The position numbers and the translations under genes were made by a program. A stretch of 40,848 nt of DNA from a virus, in the IMG/VR virus record IMGVR_UViG_3300043424_000052, positions 1-40,848 of that record. One strand, given 5' to 3'. The stretch's first letter is position 1; each line of letters starts with the position of its first letter. Of the stretch, positions 1 to 5,187 are shown one piece after another. The notes under the pieces are model-generated. The model did not search any database and had not been told where the DNA came from. It saw only the letters and a program-made list of their open reading frames with translations.

Positions 1-204
1 AGTGGTGACAGCAATTGGATCTCCAGCAAGGTAGCGTTCCTCGCCAATCTTAAGGAATCGCGTCCAGTAGTTGCTTGCACGATACGCACGGATTGCCCGG
101 CGATTGATTAACGCCTTAATGCGGCCAGTCTCGATACTGGCGAACACCACGCCACACAGGGCTTGGATCAGCGAGAACAGGTCGGCGTAGGTTCTGGTCT
201 GCAT
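1..204 (-). CDS. Head-tail connector-like protein, N-terminal fragment cut by the window edge
   Basis: The 68 codons read from the ATG at 204 run off the left edge. They match the first 68 residues of the complete 258-aa protein at 37803-38579 with few changes, for example the shared NYWTRFLKIGEERYLA segment. The start overlaps the preceding stop as TAATG, exactly as in the complete copy, which indicates translational coupling. The role is inferred from position, directly after the capsid and decoration genes, where phages usually place head-completion or connector proteins. The rest of the gene is outside the window or was lost at an assembly junction. Confidence 0.75.
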   Translation of the reverse strand, partial: MQTRTYADLFSLIQALCGVVFASIETGRIKALINRRAIRAYRASNYWTRFLKIGEERYLAGDPIAVTT

Positions 205-467
205 TAAATAGCGTTAGGGGAAAGTTCTGGGTGAAACTTCTGGAAGTCGCGGATAAACTCGCGATCATGCCATGCATCTTCACCGTACTTGTTGCGGATT
301 AGGAAATACTCATGCGCAGGGACAACCGCAACGGCTCGGCCCAACGCGCCAGTTTTGACTCCACGGAGAGTGTCAGCTTCTTGTGCTGCGGAAATCTCGC
401 GGAACTTTTGTTTTGTTTCCATGAGCTGGCGACCAGAGCAAAGCTCCTTCACCAACGCATCTGTCAT
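204..467 (-). CDS. Conserved 87-aa phage protein downstream of the decoration gene
   Basis: I do not recognise the function. The start at 467 gives 87 residues, the same length and start as the diverged copy at 38579-38842, with GAGGAA just upstream as a ribosome site. ATGs further upstream (485 and 527) are open but not shared. The protein is mostly helical in character, with the block GRQLMETKQKFREI, then AHEYFLIR and a C-terminal DFQKFHPE motif. Most changes between the two copies fall in the middle and the last ten residues. Its place between decoration and connector genes suggests a small virion or assembly protein. Confidence 0.75.
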   Translation of the reverse strand: MTDALVKELCSGRQLMETKQKFREISAAQEADTLRGVKTGALGRAVAVVPAHEYFLIRNKYGEDAWHDREFIRDFQKFHPELSPNAI

Positions 468-503
468 TGCTTCCTCGGAGATCATCGTTTGGGTAGGAGA
501 TAA

Positions 504-534
504 GCGGAGGATGGGGATAGAACCCACCCCCCGC
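504..534 (-). promoter_or_regulatory. Strong 12-bp RNA hairpin between decoration gene and next gene
   Basis: On the minus strand GCGGGGGGTGGG pairs with CCCATCCTCCGC (12 pairs, two of them G-U) around a 7-nt loop. No T-run follows, so it is not a classic intrinsic terminator. The same 31 bases occur at 39319-39349 although the surrounding sequence has diverged, which suggests selection. It could protect the 3' end of the capsid and decoration message or lower expression of downstream genes. Confidence 0.7.
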
Positions 535-544
535 TATCTAGGGT

Positions 545-997
545 TTAGGCAAACTTGGTAAGATCCAAGATGCGGAAGCCAATCATGATCTCACCAGCAG
601 TGATCGAAGCCACAGCGGAATCGGTCACTTTGATGTAGATCGGGGTAGCGGCAGAGGCTTGAGCAACTGCTTGGCTAAGGCCCGAAGTCGACACAGCGGT
701 GCCAGCGGTGAACTGGTCGCCAGTGTTGACGGTCGGAAGACCAACGGTCATGCCGTCCACATCGAGGGCGTTGATGAACTCATCGGGATCGCCAATCGTC
801 GTACCGACATCAATGACAAGGCTGGTCGAACCAGCGATGTCAACAGTGTTGGTCACGGTGCAAAGCTCAACAGCTCCACCAGCGGGGATCGTAGCAATAC
901 GGCGAGTACCACCGTTACCAATGGCCTTGAGATCATCAGCGGTGATTTTAACAACATCCGTGTAGGGGCTACGCTCGTTATTTACAAGTTGTGGCAT
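545..997 (-). CDS. Probable head decoration (cement) protein, left variant
   Basis: A 150-aa protein directly downstream of the capsid gene. It is rich in Thr, Val, Ala and Gly with alternating beta-type segments, consistent with a capsid surface protein. The N-terminus (MPQLVNNERSPYTDVVKIT) and C-terminus (ITAGEIMIGFRILDLTKFA) are nearly identical to the 151-aa copy at 39359-39814. The middle (residues about 90-115) differs most, including a one-residue length change. GAAAGGA lies about 10 nt before the ATG. The decoration role is inferred from size, composition and gene order, not from a recognised domain. Confidence 0.7.
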   Translation of the reverse strand: MPQLVNNERSPYTDVVKITADDLKAIGNGGTRRIATIPAGGAVELCTVTNTVDIAGSTSLVIDVGTTIGDPDEFINALDVDGMTVGLPTVNTGDQFTAGTAVSTSGLSQAVAQASAATPIYIKVTDSAVASITAGEIMIGFRILDLTKFA

Positions 998-1034
998 AAT
1001 TCAATTTTCCTTTCTTTTAGTGTTTAATTGCGAA

Positions 1035-2021
1035 TTAGTAAGCGATCTTGCCGTGTGCGCCAGGGTGCTTACAAACAAGCGTGCCAACCATGTCCACGAA
1101 GCCACGCTCGCCACCACCTTGGTTCTCAAGACGGGTCGAACCCATCGGGATGAGGGTGTTGAAGCCGAGGTATTTCGGGTTCACGACATAACCACGGTTA
1201 GCTGAAGGCATACAGGCAGGGTTGCCATTGATGACATTGACGATGCCGAAGTCGGATTCGTAAACGGTAACCGAGTGCGTAACCTTCTTGGCCGAAGCGT
1301 CTTGATTGACGGTGTAGACAGCTTCCGAAGCAGCAGCACCAGACGAACGGGTGAAGTTGCTGATCACCTTGCGGAGAGCAACGCCAGCGATGAGGGTAAG
1401 GTTGTTAGCCTCGCCGTTGACCGTGTAGATCGAAGCGATGATGTCGTTGAAGGTCGTCTCGTTAGGAGCCGAGGTAGCAATCGAAGCCGAAGGCGTACGA
1501 TAAGCAGCAGGAACATCCGAAGGGCCAGCCGAGTCAAGCCAGTCACCGAGGCCACGGAGGGCGTACGGAGTACCAGCGCCGTTCTCAACGGAACGATCGT
1601 TGTCCGAGCAGATAGCAGCTTCGACATCGCGCTTGAGTTCACGCATCGACTTAGCTTCAGCTTGAGCAACATTGGCAGGGCCAACGGAGCTAACAGCTTG
1701 TTGCAGGTTCGACACGATGAAGTCGCGGCGGAAGATTTGAGTGTAGTTGCCCAGACGAGCGCGGCTAGCGAACTTGTCGTCAAACGAAGTCACATCCGTA
1801 CCTTCAGAGATACCAGCAGTCGAAGGAGCGGAAAGCACATCGGCAGTCCATTCGCTGAAAGTGCCAGTGGCTTTGCCCTTGGAGCAGAGGCTGAGGAGCG
1901 GGGTTTCTTCTGGAGCGAGAAGGGTCAGCTCGTTGCTGAGATCCTCGCGGTTACTGATAGCGGAACCCACGCCAGTCTTGGCCTGGGGCGCATTTGGTTG
2001 ATAAGTGGTTGAGATACTCAT
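1035..2021 (-). CDS. Major capsid protein (SU10-like), left variant
   Basis: A 328-aa protein that by its N-terminal pattern belongs to the SU10-type (DUF5309) major capsid family: EDLSNELTLLAPEETPLLSL followed by a GKATGTFSEWTADVL block, then SRARLGNYTQIFRRDFIVS. It should self-assemble into the HK97-fold head shell. It lies directly after the scaffold-like gene and before the decoration gene. The copy at 39849-40835 differs by about 16 residues by eye, roughly 95% identity, with changes mostly in surface-type small residues. A 245-aa open frame on the opposite strand is a codon-bias shadow. Confidence 0.9.
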   Translation of the reverse strand: MSISTTYQPNAPQAKTGVGSAISNREDLSNELTLLAPEETPLLSLCSKGKATGTFSEWTADVLSAPSTAGISEGTDVTSFDDKFASRARLGNYTQIFRRDFIVSNLQQAVSSVGPANVAQAEAKSMRELKRDVEAAICSDNDRSVENGAGTPYALRGLGDWLDSAGPSDVPAAYRTPSASIATSAPNETTFNDIIASIYTVNGEANNLTLIAGVALRKVISNFTRSSGAAASEAVYTVNQDASAKKVTHSVTVYESDFGIVNVINGNPACMPSANRGYVVNPKYLGFNTLIPMGSTRLENQGGGERGFVDMVGTLVCKHPGAHGKIAY

Positions 2022-2045
2022 AATAGTGATTTAAGATAAAAGGTT

Positions 2046-3143
2046 TTATTTTAACTTAGCGATTCGTGATGCAACCCAATCTTCGACTGAACCAGTCGAT
2101 TCAAACCTGCTGTATGCGTCTTTGGCTTTTGCCTTGGTATTTGAGCCGGCTTTTGCCGCGCCAGATCCAACTGGGGAAGCGGGTGGTGACACCTTCAACT
2201 TGTTCCCAGCTCCAGCTTGGACAGCCTTAGCTTTTTTCCCAAAGATCGACCTTGCCGCATGAGCAAGAATGTATTCAATTTGCATCCCAATTTCGGGGAT
2301 TTCGCTTTTAACTCTCGCAACAAGTGGGTCTTCGACTAGCGCCTTGTAGTTCTTCCCGATCTCGGATTCTTCATCCTGGATCTCTGGAACCTCTTTCTTG
2401 GCGGCCTCGGTGTACTGCTTTGACATCTCACCAAACTGGGCAACCTTAATCAGCTGCTGTTGTTGTGCTGGGATGAACTTGGTCAGTGCCTCCTTAGCGT
2501 TCCTGTTGGCTTTGCGGATCTGCCTCTTGGTGAACTCCTTGTCGCCTACGGTAATGATGTCATCTGGCCCGTAGTCTTCATGTTCGTCCAAGATCTCGTC
2601 CGTTGACTCCAGAGTCTTCGTCATTTCGTCGTAGAACTCCTTGAGGTTTTCGAAAGTATTCAGCTTTCGGATTGCCTCGGGGATTTCATTCTCCTCGACT
2701 TGGCGAGTCATCTGTGGCTGTGCCGCCAGCTTTTCCTCAAGACTGCGCTTTTGGGCGGTGAGTTCTCCGATCCGTTGAAGGAGTCGGCTCTTGCCCTTCT
2801 TGGCTAGGTCTTGGATCTGCTCTGGGGTCAGATTCAACAGGTCTATGTCTGACTGCTCTTTGGATTCTTCCGATTCCTCTTCGGATTCTTCCTCGGCCTC
2901 CTCCACCTCTTCCTCGTCGTCTTGACTGGCAGGTTCGGTTTCTTCGGGTTCCTCGGCATCCTGGGGTTCCTCTTCGGTTTCCTCTGGTGCAGTTTCTTGC
3001 CCAATTCTGCGAGCAATAAGCTCCTCAAAACTGAGATTGTCGGACACCGATTTGTCAGCTTCGGCGGTAGCTTGATTGGTATTGTCTGTCATTTTTTGTA
3101 CGCTGGTTAACGCCCTGCGGCGGCGATGAGTGGAGTCAAGCAT
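2046..3143 (-). CDS. Probable capsid scaffold protein
   Basis: A 365-aa, very acidic, low-complexity protein upstream of the capsid gene, the usual scaffold position. Residues about 45-100 are a long Glu/Asp run with Pro and Ser. Residues about 105-160 look like a coiled coil (EQIQDLAKKGKSRLLQRIGE). The C-terminus is basic with an Ala/Gly/Ser linker, as expected for a capsid-binding tail. The ATG at 3143 is preceded by AAGGATTAA, a good ribosome site. An internal ATG at 3092 has none, so the longer form is preferred. Scaffold proteins guide capsid assembly and leave before or during DNA packaging. Confidence 0.75.
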   Translation of the reverse strand: MLDSTHRRRRALTSVQKMTDNTNQATAEADKSVSDNLSFEELIARRIGQETAPEETEEEPQDAEEPEETEPASQDDEEEVEEAEEESEEESEESKEQSDIDLLNLTPEQIQDLAKKGKSRLLQRIGELTAQKRSLEEKLAAQPQMTRQVEENEIPEAIRKLNTFENLKEFYDEMTKTLESTDEILDEHEDYGPDDIITVGDKEFTKRQIRKANRNAKEALTKFIPAQQQQLIKVAQFGEMSKQYTEAAKKEVPEIQDEESEIGKNYKALVEDPLVARVKSEIPEIGMQIEYILAHAARSIFGKKAKAVQAGAGNKLKVSPPASPVGSGAAKAGSNTKAKAKDAYSRFESTGSVEDWVASRIAKLK

Positions 3144-3194
3144 TTAATCCTTATTAAGTCAAGTAGTTTGGTAAGGTATTAGATTTGACGCAAA

Positions 3195-3218
3195 TTGTGA
3201 CATTAAATTTCGTCACAA
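3195..3218. promoter_or_regulatory. Operator-like inverted repeat, TTGTGAC half-sites
   Basis: TTGTGAC and GTCACAA form perfect 7-bp half-sites separated by 10 bases. It lies just upstream of the scaffold gene start and shares the TTGTGA core with the palindrome at 3265-3283. The binding protein is unknown. The spacing differs from the standard CRP site. Confidence 0.45.
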
Positions 3219-3264
3219 ATGGCGATTAACCGTGAACTATGGCTTTATATCGTCAGATTAGGCG

Positions 3265-3283
3265 AGATCACAGATTGTGATCT
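3265..3283. promoter_or_regulatory. Operator-like palindrome AGATCACA-GAT-TGTGATCT
   Basis: Eight-base arms around a 3-base centre, perfectly complementary. It begins 33 bases before a sigma70-like promoter (-35 at 3298), where a bound protein could activate or block initiation. No T-run follows on either strand, so it is unlikely to be a terminator. Confidence 0.45.
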
Positions 3284-3297
3284 TAAACGATTTCCCA

Positions 3298-3325
3298 TTG
3301 ACGCAGGGTAAGAATGTGGTATTTT
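3298..3325 (+). promoter_or_regulatory. Predicted sigma70-type promoter for a non-coding RNA
   Basis: TTGACG, a 16-bp spacer and TATTTT, with TGG just before the -10 (extended -10 pattern). The predicted start is near 3332. No convincing gene follows, but an intrinsic terminator on the same strand ends near 3436. Confidence 0.45.
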
Positions 3326-3331
3326 GGCGTT

Positions 3332-3436
3332 GACGAGAAGTGAGATTCAGCGTCACCATTCACCCCTCCAGAGCGCAAGCAAAGGATCTAAGGCCGGTAC
3401 GAGTACTCTCACTTCCTCGTACTGGCCTTTGTTTTT
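3332..3436 (+). ncRNA. Candidate ~105-nt structured RNA with a terminator-loop pairing
   Basis: This interval is bounded by the promoter at 3298-3325 and the terminator ending at 3436 and has no supported gene. Its 5' part, GAAGTGAGA at 3337-3345, is exactly complementary to TCTCACTTC at 3407-3415, which fills most of the terminator loop. The RNA could therefore form a pseudoknot or an alternative fold that weakens the terminator. A 94-aa frame across it starts with TTG and has no protein-like features. Confidence 0.45.
3390..3436 (+). terminator. Intrinsic terminator, 14-bp stem plus T-run
   Basis: AAGGCCGGTACGAG (3390-3403) pairs with CTCGTACTGGCCTT (3416-3429), with one G-U pair and a 12-nt loop, followed by TGTTTTT. 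It acts on the plus strand; the minus strand has no T-run. No plus-strand gene lies upstream, which implies a short transcript starting within this gap. Confidence 0.75.
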
Positions 3437-3437
3437 A

Positions 3438-3720
3438 AGGTCGGTTCCTATTGGAACAAGACAGCCATTAGGACGGGCAAAGGGGTATGAGAATACTTCA
3501 CTACCATTAGGCTCGCGGCTGGCTCTGATTCCGACCTATCACCCAGCGTCCGCTACAGGTTTTAATCCGAAGCGGGGGGAAGAGCGCACAACCGAATTGG
3601 GTCTCTAGAAATAGGGGTTCCACATGGTAGACCACGAATCATAGGGTTTGTAATTACAGCCCTAAGAGGTCGGTATGTTTTTTCCTCTCGGAGGGAAGTT
3701 TGATCGAGCGTAAGCGAGGT
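3438..3720. other. Gene-free stretch with nested inverted repeats, possible structured RNA
   Basis: No supported gene lies between the terminator and the TACTAA repeats. AGGTCGG (3438-3444) pairs with CCGACCT (3531-3537). Inside are TTCC-TATT-GGAA, CAGCC with GGCTG, and GTAT-GAGA-ATAC with a GNRA-type loop. Further along are CCGCT/AGCGG, GGTCT/AGACC and TAGGG/CCCTA pairs, and AGGTCGG recurs at 3667-3673. The strand of any RNA is unknown. Confidence 0.35.
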
Positions 3721-3744
3721 GACTTTCTAATTAAGTCAACTTAA

Positions 3745-3816
3745 TACTAAATTAGTACAAATTAGCACTAAATAAGACAAGTGTAAGTCAACCCAATGGT
3801 AGGTGGTACTAAGTAC
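3745..3816. repeat. Cluster of TACTAA/TTAGTA operator-like elements
   Basis: TACTAA-A-TTAGTA (3745-3757), TTAG-CA-CTAA (3762-3771) and GTAC-TAA-GTAC (3806-3816) are three small palindromes sharing the ACTAA core. They sit 25-96 bases upstream of the predicted promoter of the sigma region 4-like gene, a natural place for a repressor or for autoregulation. Confidence 0.4.
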
Positions 3817-3840
3817 GACAAAAAATAATTCAAATTATTC

Positions 3841-3868
3841 TTGAGTCTGGCAACGAGGCCCATAAAAT
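3841..3868 (+). promoter_or_regulatory. Predicted promoter of the sigma region 4-like gene
   Basis: TTGAGT, 16 bp, TAAAAT. The predicted start at about 3875 leaves a leader of only about 9 bases (ending CACCAAACAG) before the ATG at 3884, with no ribosome-binding site. Confidence 0.5.
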
Positions 3869-3883
3869 AACGCCACCAAACAG

Positions 3884-4375
3884 ATGAATGCCGAACAAAT
3901 ACAAAAAGAAATTAGGTCAATAGATAAGAAGATTGAATTCGAGAAGGGTAAGATTACTAGGATCAACCATATCATTGACGAGATAAGAGGTAATATTGGG
4001 AGACTTGACCTTGAGAAGTGGCAGTTAAAACAAAAGCTCAAGTTAGCCCAGAAGGCTGAAAAGCTCCCATCGAACTGCAAGGTTGACCTTAATGGGTTCT
4101 GGCGGGAAATACTAGAATCTGGTGTAGATCACAGGGAGATCTTCATGCTCCAGAATATGGATATAAAGGCCGCCGAACTTGGTAGGTTACTTGGAATTAG
4201 CACGGGGAGGGCTTATCGGATTAGAGAGCATGCCATACGAAAGATGAGGCATCCACACAGAATAGAAATTATGAGTGATTTCCATGAAGATATTGAGTAC
4301 GCCAATCACATCAAAGACTTCAATCGGCTCATTGAAGAAGAAGACGCTCTTGATAAGATGTTTCTAATCGCATAA
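3884..4375 (+). CDS. Transcription regulator with sigma70 region 4-like helix-turn-helix
   Basis: A 163-aa protein. Residues 1-60 are a Lys/Glu-rich coiled coil. Residues about 82-125 resemble sigma70 region 4: an acidic helix, the block IKAAELGRLLGISTGRAYRI, then REHAIRKMRHP, which matches the end of primary sigma factors (typically RVRQIEAKALRKLRHP). In sigma factors this part reads the -35 element. There is no region 2, so it cannot be a full sigma factor; it may redirect host RNA polymerase or bind as a small regulator. It is the only plus-strand gene within the late train and is antisense to late transcription. Confidence 0.6.
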   Translation: MNAEQIQKEIRSIDKKIEFEKGKITRINHIIDEIRGNIGRLDLEKWQLKQKLKLAQKAEKLPSNCKVDLNGFWREILESGVDHREIFMLQNMDIKAAELGRLLGISTGRAYRIREHAIRKMRHPHRIEIMSDFHEDIEYANHIKDFNRLIEEEDALDKMFLIA

Positions 4376-4380
4376 AAGAA

Positions 4381-4415
4381 ACACCCCCGAGAGATTTGCA
4401 ACCTCCCGAGGGTGT
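4381..4415. terminator. Imperfect 13-bp hairpin between convergent genes
   Basis: ACACCCCCGAGAG pairs with CTCCCGAGGGTGT except for two mismatches, around a 9-nt loop. It lies just after the plus-strand regulator and before the end of the minus-strand gene at 4506. There is no T-run on either side, so termination, if any, would be weak or factor-assisted. The rest of 4416-4505 shows nothing I can name. Confidence 0.45.
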
Positions 4416-4505
4416 CAACCCAAACTGAAACAATGAACTAAACGAAACAAAACACGCAACCGAAGTTGAATGCGTGGAAAGCGTTAGCAGATTAGACGGG
4501 GTTTG

Positions 4506-4709
4506 TCAAGAGAGGACTGAGAGTAGCTCATCTAGGGCAGCCACAGACCCTGCGATCTTCATTACATCGTTAGAGGATTCTGCTTGGCGTAGGTCACCGA
4601 AGAATTTCTCGCGCTCGTCGTAGATAAACTGGAGAATTGCGGCATATTCCTCACGATCACGGAGGGCTTCTACTGCGGTTTGGATGTCTGGTTTGGGTAT
4701 GGGTGTCAT
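4506..4709 (-). CDS. Small acidic phage protein, unknown function
   Basis: 67 residues from the ATG at 4709. The longer open frame to 4835 overlaps the next gene and is unlikely. It is predicted helical (VEALRDREEYAAILQFIYDE, later AALDELLSVL) with no known motif. It is the last gene of the small-gene group between portal and scaffold, and the preceding stop is one base upstream of its ATG, so it is likely coupled. A virion or assembly accessory role is only a guess from position. Confidence 0.6.
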   Translation of the reverse strand: MTPIPKPDIQTAVEALRDREEYAAILQFIYDEREKFFGDLRQAESSNDVMKIAGSVAALDELLSVLS

Positions 4710-4710
4710 A

Positions 4711-4863
4711 TTACTTTCGTTTCTCTGCGCGTTTGATTTTTCGCTCCTGCTTGAGCATTTCCTTGGTAGGCTTCTTGCCAGATCCAGCGGCGGCACGAAT
4801 GTTATCCCACATGCCACGCTTGGACATGGAACCATCCTTACGCTTGAGCATCTTGGCTTTCAT
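4711..4863 (-). CDS. Small very basic protein (50 aa)
   Basis: 50 residues, about one third Lys or Arg, beginning MKAKMLKRKDGSMSKRG and ending IKRAEKRK. The ATG at 4863 overlaps the preceding stop as TGATG. I do not recognise a family. High charge next to the portal gene suggests DNA or RNA binding, or packaging with the genome, but this is inference. It is one of three consecutive small basic proteins. Confidence 0.65.
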   Translation of the reverse strand: MKAKMLKRKDGSMSKRGMWDNIRAAAGSGKKPTKEMLKQERKIKRAEKRK

Positions 4864-4994
4864 CACTTACGCTTAGCAGTCTTCTTGGGCGCACGGCTCA
4901 TCTTGATCTCAATCTCGACATAGCCCTTGCCTTTGCCTTTACCTTTGCGCTCCATCTTTTCGTGGCCGCAGCCACATGATTTTCCTTTTTTCAT
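4863..4994 (-). CDS. Small Lys/Gly-rich protein with a CGCGH motif (43 aa)
   Basis: Start chosen at 4994 (MKKGKSCGCGHEKMERKGKG), since the open frame to 5129 lies wholly within the neighbouring gene. The Cys-Gly-Cys-Gly-His cluster could hold a metal but is too short to call a zinc finger. It is followed by GKGKGKG and a basic tail. It overlaps the next gene by one base. Function unknown. Confidence 0.55.
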   Translation of the reverse strand: MKKGKSCGCGHEKMERKGKGKGKGYVEIEIKMSRAPKKTAKRK

Positions 4995-4995
4995 A

Positions 4996-5184
4996 TCACT
5001 TGCGTTTCTTGGACATGCCGGCAGAGCTAAGGGCAATTGCAACCGCTTGTTTACGGTTCTTAACGATAGGTGCTTTCTTCGGGCCTTTAGGGTCACGACC
5101 AGCATGGAGAGTACCTGCTTTGTACTCACTCATCACCTTACCAACCTTCGCCTGTTTGGCTGCTTTAGATTTTGGCTTTTTCAT
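4996..5184 (-). CDS. Small basic protein resembling the DUF6496 family
   Basis: 62 residues. The middle, VMSEYKAGTLHAGRDPKGPK, followed by VKNRKQAVAIALSSAG and a Lys/Arg tail, matches a short phage and bacterial family I remember as DUF6496 (pattern EFK..L.SG...GP.V..RKQAIAIAL). No biochemical role is known to me. It starts 4 bases after the portal gene stop and belongs to the same message. Confidence 0.6.
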   Translation of the reverse strand: MKKPKSKAAKQAKVGKVMSEYKAGTLHAGRDPKGPKKAPIVKNRKQAVAIALSSAGMSKKRK

Positions 5185-5187
5185 AGA

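Larger units (their letters stand above)
1..2034. repeat. Left copy of the diverged capsid module
   Basis: This segment aligns collinearly with 38376-40848. It holds the start of the connector gene, the 87-aa gene, the decoration gene and the capsid gene. The copies differ throughout, in both silent and amino-acid-changing positions, and this copy lacks the 139-aa gene of the right copy. The shared sequence stops at the window's right edge, which matches position 2034 here. This suggests a circular map closed by two strain variants, not an identical terminal repeat. Confidence 0.85.

Noticed and set aside
484-545. Possible tRNA T-arm in the GGTGGGTTCTATCCCC segment
   Set aside because: It is part of the 12-bp hairpin, and no acceptor or anticodon arms can be drawn around it.
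1275-2012. Long open frame on the plus strand across the capsid gene (and its counterpart at 40089-40685)
   Set aside because: Antisense shadow produced by the codon pattern of the capsid gene; low-complexity Arg/Ser-rich translation with no domain.
3195-3283. CRP binding sites
   Set aside because: The TGTGA/TCACA cores are present, but the spacing or orientation does not match the TGTGA-N6-TCACA consensus.
3324-3608. 94-codon plus-strand frame in the gap after the scaffold gene
   Set aside because: Starts with TTG, has no ribosome site and no protein-like features, and crosses an intrinsic terminator.
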